Of a DNA stretch of 64,000 bases, positions 12,173 to 22,800 are shown in pieces; within the stretch, counting starts at the first letter, position 1, and every line of letters begins with the position of its first letter. The stretch is taken from NCBI RefSeq assembly GCF_958450345.1, contig NC_088783.1, positions 21,517,701 to 21,581,700 of the forward strand. Direction: 5' to 3'. Both the position numbers and the translations under genes were made by a program. A model generated the notes under the pieces. It saw nothing but the letters and a program-made list of their open reading frames with translations, made no database searches and was not told the DNA's origin. Source of the DNA: Calliphora vicina. Taxonomy: Eukaryota; Arthropoda; Insecta; Diptera; Calliphoridae.

Positions 12173-12840
12173 TTATACCCTTCACCATGAGTGGCAAGGG
12201 TATATATAAGTTTGTCATTCCGTTTGTAATTTCTACATTTTTCATTTGCGACCCCACAAAGTATATATATTCTGAATCGTTATAGATAGCCCCAAATAAC
12301 TTACATACACGAATGATACATCAATATCTCCGAAATTCTTCCGGCTCGGTTGCTATCGAGCCGGTCGAGAAAATCGGTCCACAAATGCCTGAGATATAAG
12401 GAGAAAACCAGGTCAACCTCGATTTTGGACCTATTTTTGACCCATATCTGGATTACTAAATCATTAATATAGACAATATGGATATCTAATGATAGATATT
12501 TCAAAGACCTGTGCAACGACGTATATAAGACCATAGTAAGTTGGACCTACAATGGGTCAAAATCGGAAAAAATATTTTTTAACCCGAATTTTTTTTTTCA
12601 CCAACATTTTTTTTCACTAAATATTAAAAAAAAATTTAAAAAAAAAAAAAAAAAATTTAAAATTAAAAAAAAAATTAATTAATTTAAAATTAAAAAAAAA
12701 AAATAAAAAACAATTTCGAAAAAACAACTGGAAAAAAATGTTGTTTACCTAAAAATATTTAAAATTTTTATTTTAAAGTATATTTTGGTGAAGGGTATAT
12801 AAAATTCGGCACAGCCGAATATAGCTCTCTTACTTGTTTT
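12173..12840 (+). mobile_element. Interspersed repeat, family F, nested in Tc1-like element
   Basis: Same 5' hairpin (TTATACCCTTCACCATGAGT) and 3' end (GAAGGGTATATAAAATTCGG, CTCTTACTTGTT) as the copy at 681-1327. It contains long poly-A/T stretches (12600-12720). Minus-strand frames here are not genes. Confidence 0.7.
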
Positions 12841-13129
12841 TTTTATAAAGTTATCTTTGTAAAGCATTTTAGTTATTATGTTTTCCCGTTGATAGAAAAC
12901 AAATTTCATGTAGAAGGAATGGTCCACATGGTATTTCTAAAGCCAATAAATAGAAAGCATTTTCAAGAGAGCTCCCAACACATCCGGTAGGAAAAGTTAA
13001 AGCCAATGAAGGTTTAAAAACATACAAAGCTCAAAAAGTTCCTAACCGGAACTCTGCTATAAACTTAGAAACCAAAGACAGAGCACGGAAATTGAAGTCA
13101 AATTTTATACAAAAATATATCTGCTGCAT

Positions 13130-13937
13130 AGCACTGTGTGCAATTTTTTTAGTCATGGAAAAATAACCATATACGGATACCACTGCATGATAAAAAACCA
13201 AAAAAATACCCGTGTCTCCTAGTTTTTATGGGCCACCAAAGATTTGGGTCCTCGGTGACATTTTTGCAAAAAAGTGATAATTTTCTCAGGCTCATATTTT
13301 GCAAACAGTGCGGAATTTTGATTTACTCTCTGAAGGTAAGTTGTAGCCCTTGTGATAGAGAACATATAAAATCAAAACAAACTTCATCTTCATGATAAAA
13401 ATCGCAAAAATAGCAAACCGTTCAAAATTCAAAGAAACAATCAACTACAAAAATGTACTTAAGATCTCAATAAACAACTTTCTAGAACATATGAACTTCC
13501 TAGAAATAATTCTTAACACCGTTTAGGTAGGTCAATATATGTTAGTAATAACAAACTAAACGAATTAAGTGTTTTGAGCCATAAACTATTAAATTATTAT
13601 AAACTAAAGCATACTTTTAGGCAGCTTTAAAAAAAATTATTTCAAAATTTATTTCGAGTTTTTAAAGTTTTTTGCGATTTTGATCTTGAAGATGAAGTTT
13701 TTTTGATTTTATATTTTCACAGTTTTTGTTCTTTATGACAGGGGCTACAACTTTGCCTCAGATAGTAAATCATAATTCCGAACGGTTTGCAAGATATGAA
13801 CCTGAGAAAATTATGACTTTTTTGCAAAAATGCCACCGAGGCCCTTTGGGGTCCCATAATAAAAAGTGCATGACTTTGACCAAAACTGGGAGACACGGGT
13901 CTTTTTTTTAGTCTTTTCTTCAAAATAATTATCCGTA
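13130..13937. mobile_element. Foldback element (family B), complete copy with about 280-bp arms
   Basis: The left arm (13144-13430) and the inverted right arm (13660-13937) share ACCCGTGTCTCC, TTTGCAAAAA, ATTTTGATTTACTCTCTGA, TTGTAGCCC and AAACTTCATCTTCA. It sits inside the Tc1-like transposase: the flanking coding sequence CTGCTGCATA | TGGAAGACGAAACGTA is continuous across it when compared with 4925-4960. Plus- and minus-strand frames here are arm shadows. Other copies: 9311-9625 and 52141-52780. Confidence 0.75.
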
Positions 13938-14533
13938 TGGAAGACGAAACGTACATATGGAAAATTTTCGCAGCTTCCGGGTCAACATTTTTATGTTGCT
14001 GATGCTCGAGGGAATGTTGTAAAAAGTTTAGGACCCAAAAGCAGACAATTTTCCCAAAAAGTTCTTGGCATGGCAAGCAGTATGCAGTTGCGGAAAAAGA
14101 AGCCAAACATTTGTTACAAAGGGCTCTATAAATACCGAAATTTAAATCAAGGAATGTTTACAAAAGAGAATGCTTCCATTCAAAAGACTTCTTAATGTGT
14201 CCACTTAATTTTGACCTGACTTGGCATCCTGTGACTATGGTAAGCAAGGTCTTGAGTGGTACAAGAACAAGAATTTTGTATTTGTTCCAAGAGAGCCAAA
14301 TCCTCCAAACTGCTTGGAGCTAAGGCCAGTGGAGAGATATTGGGATCTTGTTAAAAGAGAATTGAAGAACACAAAAAAGGTGTCCAAAAGTGTTGTACAT
14401 TTTAAACGGAGATGGCCTATATAAACCTTAATGGAAGGGTTTCCGGAAAAGGTTCATACATTCATCGCTATTGATTAGAACATAAAAATAATAATAATTT
14501 CAATCAAAAAAAAAAAATAAATCAAAACTATAA

Positions 14534-15090
14534 TGTGCTGTTTTTCATTAGCGAACGAGTGATTTGAGTGTGTTTAGCTCAATAGAAGAGGGGGGATGAA
14601 GAAACTGGAGGATTGGAATCTTATAAACTCTCTGAGCCAAAACAAAATATGAATATTTTGTTTCTCAGAATAAATAATTCAATTTGGATATGCAAAGAAA
14701 AGGCATAAGGAAAACAAAGTAATTAGGATTTTTCTTTGCATTTATTAAATTATTAGGATTATGGAAATTCTTACCAACGCTAGGATAAGTGTACAAGCAA
14801 GCTCAATAGAAATTTTCTTTCTATCGGAAATAACAATTTACGACATATTTATAAAATTGACGTTTTCTTTTAGAACTCTATGACAATTTAACGTATACTG
14901 CAATTCATAATACTCAGCATTGGTATATATTAATAAAAATAGGAATTGCGGGGAAAAACAAGGGAAAGGTAAAAATAGTTGTTTTGTTTGGCATAAACAG
15001 AGTGGAAATTTAACATGTGTTTTGTTATTGTAACAACAAAAAAATAATGTAAAATTTCCACTCAAAGCACTCGTTCGCTACTGATTTCAT
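14534..15090. mobile_element. MITE related to the 105-bp element at 32865
   Basis: Left end TGTGCTGTTTTTCATTAGCG AACGAGTG (14534) and inverted right sequence CACTCGTTCGCTA (about 15069) match the ends of 32865-32969. Here the interior is expanded to about 500 bp and the right terminus is diverged. The minus-strand frame 14838-15065 is not supported as a gene. Confidence 0.5.
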
Positions 15091-15103
15091 TTTTATTGAC
15101 ATA

Positions 15104-15350
15104 TCGCACTGGTTCCTCTAAAGAGCGTCAACTCAAAATTTTTCAATTTTTACTTTTTGCAAGAAATCGATGTGCAGTGGTCATAATTACCCACTGTAAA
15201 AATCTGCTATCATTTTCTCTACTCTTTTGCTAAAAGATACATTTGTATCCGTACAGTTGTTTCATAGTAATGTATTAAAAAAAATAGTTTTTTGCTTCTA
15301 CTGACCATTTTTAAATTTTGAGTTGACTCTCTTTAGAAGAACCAGTGCGA
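15104..15350. mobile_element. Foldback MITE with TA duplication (TCGCACTGG ends)
   Basis: TCGCACTGGTTCCTCTAAAG (15104) and CTTTAGAAGAACCAGTGCGA (ending 15350) are inverted, continue inward with GTCAACTCAAAATTT, and are flanked by TA on both sides (15102-15103, 15351-15352). 247 bp, non-coding. Confidence 0.82.
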
Positions 15351-15388
15351 TATATGTATTTTAAGATATTTTCGATCTCAATCCTTAT

Positions 15389-15964
15389 ACACCCTCATTC
15401 ACCACTTGGTGTAACTCATGATATATTATATTTTTAGCTATTAGATTTCCACGATATGAATTATTCAGCTGATGATAATAGATAGTTGTTCCCTCTGTTC
15501 AGTTTGATTTTATAAATTAATTAAATAAAACATTACTATTTCCCTTTTTTAATAACATTCTTAATGTGTTGGGTTTATTGTAAAAAAATGAAATGATTTT
15601 TGTCAGCTATTTGTGAAACCTTGAAAATTGCATGTGTCTTATTTCAATGAATGAATGATATTGTAATAAACTAAATGAATTTGTTTGCATTTTATTTATC
15701 TAAATGAAAATTGTAATTTATATAATATATCATTTGTTTTTGTTTTTCTCTTAATAAAAAATATTTTAATTCCGTTTTGCATGCATGATAATTGAAATGA
15801 ACAGTGACCATGTCCTTATAACAGAAATAAGGACATGTCATTTGGTTTTTTTTGATTATAATATATAAATAAGTAAATTATTAAGTTGGTCTGTGTTTAT
15901 TTTTGTATTTGAAGACTTTTATTGTTTTGATTTTGTTGTTTCTTTTAACTAATAAGTGATTTTT
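15389..15964. other. Region just downstream of the RGK stop codon, probable 3' UTR and flank
   Basis: AT-rich sequence adjacent to the stop at 15965. It contains an inverted pair GACATGTCCTTAT/ATAAGGACATGTC (about 15808-15840) and a candidate poly(A) signal at 15918. Nothing else recognised. Confidence 0.4.
15918..15923 (-). terminator. Candidate poly(A) signal of the RGK gene
   Basis: Minus-strand AATAAA about 42 bp after the TAG stop. AATAAA-like words are common in this AT-rich DNA, so a longer 3' UTR running into the region below 15900 is equally possible. Confidence 0.2.
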
Positions 15965-16869
15965 CTAAATAACAAATAAATCACTGCACGATGAAGAATT
16001 TCTACGTTTGGCCACATTAATGGCCTTCTTGAAACGCAACACCGAGGACAGAAACACTTTAGTGCGACTGGTCAATTTTGAGACAGTTTTACTATTGCAA
16101 TCATTCAGCAATGTGTCCTCTGCATGTGTTTCCCTATACGTCTGAGAGTCATGGGCATTTGAGCTGCCCAAACCAGAACTACTTTCATAGGATTTTCTAG
16201 ATTTGGGCGAAGAATTAACACTGCCAAAGGGTGTCCTGCCACTGGAGGTTTTCATGTTGTTTGTCAACATTTCAAATTTACTCAAAGGCCTAGCATTGTT
16301 AAATGGATATTGTTGAGTGGAGGCTGATAGTCTTTGGGCCTCCTCTTCATCCTCCAGCTCACTTTCGCCCATTTTCAAAATACTCTCTAAATTTAAAGTA
16401 CGTTTGGTGGTTTTTCTTACTGGTCCCTTGGATGCATTCGATGAGGCACATGATTTGCCTGCATTCGATGACGATAAACTTGTGCTGGCTGTACGCTCAC
16501 TACCCGTACCAATGCCCTCATCTCCCGTTAGCATAATGTTGTTCGATTGATTTTCATCATGACCCATTTCGTTCTCATTGTCATTATCATCTTCACCATC
16601 ATCATCGTAGTCGGCATCCTCGTCTTCTGCCTGGCACATGGACATTTGTCGTACCATGCGCCGGGGTGGTGCATAGAGGCGTCTGTGTTTTTGTATTGTA
16701 CTTTGTAGGTTCAAACGTTGTCTATCCTTTTCACTTAGATTGCGTAGACGTTGGGGATTTAATTTGACCTGTGCCACAATGCCAACCAACAGTTCATCAA
16801 CGTTGTGATCCAGACCGGAAGAAGTTTCTATGAATTTGCAGGCAATTTCTTTGGCTAATTTGCGGGCCA
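15965..16869 (-). CDS. Rgk: RGK GTPase, last exon: G5, acidic linker and C-terminal RGK motif
   Basis: Acceptor TTCCCTCACAG|TG, stop TAG at 15967-15965, 301 codons including the stop. It begins ARKLAKEIACKFIETSSG, where ETSS is the G5 motif, then LDHNVDELLVGIVAQVKL completes the last helix. An Asp/Glu-rich run follows (about residues 80-105 of the exon: DEDADYDDDGEDDNDNENE), then Ser-rich linker, then a basic amphipathic stretch SVLRFKKAINVAKRRNSSS and CSDLFVI. The Cys at position -7 and the basic helix match the RGK C-terminus, which in mammals gives calmodulin binding and membrane targeting without prenylation. RRNSSS is a probable 14-3-3 site (inference). The apparent GTG start at 16870 is a splice artefact. 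Confidence 0.95.
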
Positions 16870-19800
16870 CTGTGAGGGAATAAAAAAATGGAAGAAAAAA
16901 AGAAGAAATTGAAATTTTTAAATGAAAATGTTATGTGGGTAAATTAAGTGCTTTAGCACTCAAATTTAAAAAAAAAAATCACAATGTGGACTTAATCAAT
17001 TTGCCAAAATAGGACTTTTGGTTGAGTTGGTAGTTATTTAAATGTTCTTACTTACTTTGTCTATTAACCTCTCGATGTCTCTCCAAATCTGTTTTGTTAC
17101 CCACCAGTATAGCTCCTCGGGTCAGCAGCATTTCATTCTCCTTTAAATATTGCAAAATCTTTTCGGCCTGTTTAAATGAAGAACGATCCACCACAGAATA
17201 AACGACCACAAACAAATCAATATTGTAGGTGGAACAAAATGCCTCGGCCTGTAAATAATACAAAATGAAATGAAATAAAAAGGATTAGAATCAAAACAAT
17301 AAAAATTTTGAAATTTTTTCAAATATAATTTTTTTTTACTTTTTTTCAAAATGGGCCCTTTTTTCTGAAAAGAATGCTTAGGTCTTTTCCTTGAGAAGAG
17401 CTCTTTGTTCGCTTAGTGGGATGCGTGTTGGATATCTATCAAAATAAATGGTTTTTAACTCAAGACATAACATGTTTGACTTTTTTTTAGGTCTTAGATC
17501 ATTTTGTTTAGGAGTTTTTTTTGTCGCTTAAATGTTAAATGTTTTGTAACTCAAGAATTTGACTTTTTTTTCAAAATCAAAAATTTTATTGATTTTTTTT
17601 CAAAATGGATCCTTTTTTAAGACCTAAGCTTTCTTTTGAGAAAAGAAAAAAGGGCCCAATTAAAAAAAAAAGTTTTTGATTTTGAAAACAAAATTTCAAA
17701 ATTTTTGTATTTTTTTTTAATTTTTTTTCGAAAGATTGAAGAAATAGCTATCTAAACTATTTGGGACACATTTTGCTAAGAACAATAGCGGTCAAATTTT
17801 GACCGCCTCTAACTGAGAGAGTTCTTGACCGATCTTGTTGAAAAAATTGTGTCTGAACTACTATCCAATAGGACTAACCTTGCTAATTTCAACCCGATCG
17901 GAAGACATTGATTTCAAAAGTTGGTTCACTTAACATGAAATTCCCCATATATAAAAAAAGAGCGTAGGAGCTGTAAAAGCATTTATGCCATTTAAAACTG
18001 TTAATTTAATGAAATTATATAGCATTTGCAGTTCCATTTGTGGATGCTAGAGAGAGCGTTCGTACATAAATGTTTTGGTTAGTGTGCGTGAGTGTGTGTC
18101 TGTGTTTAAATCTGTTTAAGTGTGTTGGTGTTTATTATTGTTTTCCCGTTAGAAAATAAATAGCAAACTAAAATATCATTTAAGCGGCTAATGGCCTTCA
18201 CTTCTACAATCTCGTCAGACACACAGGCTCACATACAAATATTCAAGTAATATTATAAACAGTAATACATCACAGTAGTTTCTTAGAATAGAAATGCTAC
18301 GATTTATTATCAAAGCTAATTCTGGGAATTTCGTTTGATTACTTCTAAATTTTAAACGACAAGAATATTAATATAAGTTTTAAAGCTAAAAATAATTGAG
18401 ATGATGAAAATTAAATGAATAATTTTGTTTAAATTACAATTATGCAAAGTAGAAATACAATATTCTGAATATCTTTTACTTAAAAATCATAACAGTAAGG
18501 AAATTCAGCTCATTCGCCAAAATATAGCCAAAAAAATATTTTTTTCTCGAAAATCACAAAACTATAAGAGGTATTGTCATACCTTTTTCATATTTGTATT
18601 CCCTACTAGCTGACTTAGGCGTTGTCCTGTCCAAATTAAAAAAATGCTTGTGTTCGATTTGTAACAAACGGTTTGAAATGGGTAAAAATAGTTAAAAAGA
18701 AAAAAAACGTATTGTTGAATGATACTTTTTATTCATATAGGACATAGAATAAAATATACATAGAAGCGCTACTGAGAGACAAAGAACCTAAGTTTGTTGT
18801 CAAAAACCTAAGTCTTGCAACAACAGAATACATGAAATCAATGTACATATTTTGAGTTTTTTTTATAAGTAATTGAATTTTGGTCTGAAAAATGAGTGAT
18901 AACAGATCGAGGTCCTTTTGTTGATTAAACGCTTATTGGCCAAGTTATTAACGAATTTAGATATTTTGAGTTTTCATACAAAAAATCGATTTTTATCCAG
19001 AAATATGAGTAATCACAGATCGAGTTCTTTTCTTGATTAAACGCTTATGGCCAAATTATTAGCGAATTTAGATATTTTGATTTTTTATATAAAAAATCGA
19101 TTTTTGGTCATAAATATGAGTGATCACAGATCGACATCCTTTTCATGATTAAACTCTTATTGACGAAGTTATTAACGAATTTAGATATTTTGAGTTTTTA
19201 TATAAAAGATCGATTTTTGTCATAAATATAAGTGATCACAGATCGAGCTCCTTTTCTTGGTTAAACGTTGATTAATCGCTTATTGGACAAGTTATTAACG
19301 AATTTAGATATTTTGAGTTTTTATATAAAAAATCAGTTTTTGGTTAGAAATATAAATGACACAGATCGAGCTCCTTTTCTTGATTAGACTCTTATTGGCC
19401 AAGTTATTAGCGAATTTAGATATTATGAGTTTTTATATAAAAAATCGATTTTTGGTCAGAAATATGAGTGATCACAGATCGAGCTCCTTTTCTTAATTAA
19501 ACGCTTATTGGCCAAGTTATTACTGATTTTAGATATTTTGAGTTTTTATATAAAAAATTGATTTTTGGTCAGAAATATGAGTGATCGCAGATCGAGCTGC
19601 TTTTCTGGATTAAACGCTTAGTTGCCTAGTTATTACCGAATTGAGATATTTTAAGTTTTTATATAAAAAATCGATTTTTGGTCAGAAATATAAGTGATCA
19701 CCAGGGAAACCGGAAATATGCTCTAAAAAAAGTGTTTTAGGAGCTTAAATATGCAGTAAAAATTTTAAAATATGCTCTTATATTTTAAAAAATATGCTCT

Positions 19801-22800
19801 TAAAAAACAAACTTTTACATAATTTTTAACCAAAAAATATACTTTTTTTTATAAAAAAGTAAACAAAACTAACAGAACTAAAACAAGTATAACAGACAAT
19901 AAATACAACATAAAAACAATAAAGTCACTTCTTCAATTAAGGTTATTATTCGTTGTCTATTGGATCTGAAAACATTTTTATACATATTTAAAAGGCAATA
20001 TTTCTTTAACCCTTAGAACGGTTAAGTTTGAATTAGAACTAAAATTTGATATTTAGAAGGCGCTATTATTAAAATAGTGCTTTTGAATTTTAAACAAAGG
20101 AAGTAGAAACCTGTAACACAACAGCGAAAAAACAAAATTTGTTTTTGATAAAGTCAAAATATGCTATTAAACTGTAAAATATGCACTAAAACTCAAAAAT
20201 ATGACATAAATATGCTCTTAAAACAAATATATGCAAAAATATGCATTTAATGTAAAATATTCAAAAATATTCACTAACAAATCGATGCCAAAATTCTTAA
20301 ATAGTTCTGAAACGTGTAAATATCTTATCCATGTGCTCATTAAACTCACCAGAAAAAACATGCAGTTGCATATTTTGGTTTCCCTGGTGATCACAGATTT
20401 TAGATAAATCGAAAAAAGTGGGCGTGTTCAATTTTTCATTCAAAAAAAGTTTGACTATGACCAACATTTAAAAAAAAAATTGTCTAAATCGGTCCGGCCG
20501 TTCTCTACTGATGTAATTACCAACGAACGACATTTGAGTTTTATTTATATGTACAGTGGTGGCCAGGAATTTAAAACAAAAATTGTTTGCTATTTGTCAA
20601 TTATTTTTTCAAATATTTCCACAAATATGTATACATGAGGACTGTTTTAACACACAAGTGTGTTTTATTCGACTGTGTCAATTCATACATATTCACCATG
20701 AACACATAAAATTTTTCTACAACTTGACAAACAATTTTTTTTTTTTAAATAAACATATTTTCTCACATTTATATCATTATAATTTTATTATTATAAAATA
20801 TTCGGACCAAATTTCGTATTTTTTGTTCCATTAGTTTCGGTCATATCATGTTATTAACAGCGGATGTTCGCTGAGGTGGGTCAACGTATTTCCACATATC
20901 TTTGTCCATATATGTTTTACCGATTTTCCAAACATTTTTCAGAAACTAGAAATATTAATAATAAATTTCATAAAATTCAGTTGATGAAAAAAATTAAAGT
21001 ATTTGTCTTAAATTGGTGGCCACCACTGTAGATAGAAGATAGATAATCGATGGCAAGATCATTATACATATGTATATTAATTATATTCGTTTAATTATAC
21101 TCTTCACCAGACTGACTCGGGTCTAGTTCAACCAGTTTTTTTATATTAAAACTTTTCGATTTTGGGGTGGAAATTTACTTTTTTACCGCCCTTGATCCTG
21201 TAGTCTAATTTGGTTCATATAATTTGTTCGCCCTAAGGACGAAGCTTATTGAAACTGGTTGAAATCGGTAAATTATTTCACCTAACCCCCATACAAATGT
21301 CCTCCCGAAATTGGATTTTATCGGTCATAAATATTTAATTTTTTCAGGTATCTACTAGGGTATTCGAATTGTTCGATTTATCTCTTGTTCGAATAAAACG
21401 AATAATTCGAATAAGAGATTTTAACTTGTTCGAATAATTCGATCACACGTTTAAAATTAATCGAATTATTCGAATAATTTAATTTTTTTATAAAAGTAAA
21501 GATGTCGGTTTTTTAATATTTTATTGTTAAAGAAAAACAAAAAATAACGTTAAAGTTAACAATTCAAGTATTGATAATGTTAAAAAACATTCGATAACAA
21601 AGTCCATCATTAAATTTTCAACAGAAATATTCTGATCAGAATAACTCCCGAACAATCTACCAAACAATTGACTAGCAAACCCATTAGTTTTGGAGCTATG
21701 CTTTAAAAAAATTGAGCTAGTTGGACATGATCCTGAATTCAAATATAATATAAAGGTATTAAGAACTTTTTTATTTCGTTCATTAATTCGGGTTTTAAAT
21801 TGAGTAACTAATTCTTTATTAAATGAATTATTCACTGTTTTCTAAATTATTTATAACAAATTGTATTATACATCAAGCTCTATCAACGTTGCCGAATCTT
21901 TGCTTAATAAAGTGGTCTTGGGGAATTACACAATAAAGGAAATCTGTCCAAAGTTCATTGTCAGTGAACGTGGCTAATTTGAAGTCAGGCAGTGCATGAT
22001 TGACGCATTTACAAATACGCAAAAAGTTTTGTGATTATCATTCGATTTATTAAATATTTTGCAACACTTACGTATGCGATTAATAACATAATTTATAGAC
22101 ATATATTTTAAGATCATGGCCTTCATCTATTTCAATGTAATCATTATAAATGTCATCCTCAATATCACTTTCGATGACCGTTTCAAAATCATATTCTCCA
22201 TCACATTCAACTCCACTTTAATCTCAGTTAATATTTTGATTATTAATTGCGATTCTTCTAATATTTCGCCAGATAAATAACAAATACTTTATTCCGTTCC
22301 TTTTATTTTCATTGGTTCAAGTCCTAAGTTAAAGATTTTTTTTTAGAATTGTAACTTCTTGCAGTAATATTTATATATTTATATATTTATTTATAGGAAC
22401 ACTCATATACAGTGATCGAAAGTCCCTTTGTCTTTAGTTATTTGTCGAATTTCAGAAACAATATAATTTTTGTGAGTCATTATTACTTATTTAAATTTGA
22501 AATTATGAAAAATTTTATATAATTTAATAAAATTAAATATATATGAACATTTATTCGTTTTATTCGATTATTCTACATAAAATTGTTCGAATTATTCGTT
22601 ATTCGAAAATGGTAATTTTTAAATTGTTCGAATAATTATTCGTAAGAAATTGTTCGAATAATCGAACGATCATTAGTCGAATGAATACCCTAGTATCTAC
22701 AAATAATTTTATTACGATCGGTCCATAATTAGTCATAGCTCCAATATAAGACCCGCTTCTGAAAATCACTTTAACGTGCATAAATCTCCTAAAAATGTTG

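Larger units (their letters stand above)
12101..15388 (+). mobile_element. Tc1/mariner-superfamily element, decayed, carrying several nested insertions
   Basis: Left TIR ATAAGGACTGAGATCGAAAA (12101) and right TTTTCGATCTCAATCCTTAT (ending near 15388) are inverted copies of the family end also seen at 7437, 35455 and 36488. Plus-strand transposase fragments lie at about 12930-13130 and 13938-14460. The latter has ASCDYGKQGLEWYKNKNFVF, NPPNCLELRPVERYWDLVKR and ELKNTKKVSKSVV, typical of the DDE-domain C-terminus. Inserted pieces are a family F repeat (12173-12840), a foldback (13130-13937) and two MITE-like elements (14534-15090, 15104-15350). Confidence 0.78.
18606..21043 (-). mobile_element. 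Non-autonomous Helitron with 113-bp-type tandem repeats and two nested elements
   Basis: On the minus strand it starts A|TCT.CTAT...ATAAATAAAA with AAATGTCGTTCGTTGGTAAT, and ends with a GGACAAC..GT(T)..GTC-type hairpin then AGCTAG|T (18606-18609), inserted between A and T. TC start, CTAG end, 3' hairpin and A|T insertion are Helitron features. The interior has diverged units containing CGAGCTC, TGATCACTCATATTTCTG and TTGGCCAATAAGCG. A hAT MITE (19702-20386) and a TA-flanked MITE (20554-21028) are inserted in it. No Rep/helicase. Confidence 0.75.

Noticed and set aside
16303..16550. Two plus-strand frames of 77 codons
   Set aside because: They lie antisense to the RGK last exon, which has clear protein motifs.
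16868..16870. GTG start codon for a separate 301-residue gene
   Set aside because: The preceding bases form a splice acceptor (TTCCCTCACAG) and the phase matches the upstream G4 exon, so it is an internal exon of the RGK gene.
21527..21835. Independent small host gene on the minus strand
   Set aside because: It lies within an element bounded by hAT TIRs and an exact 8-bp TSD, so it is treated as a transposase fragment.
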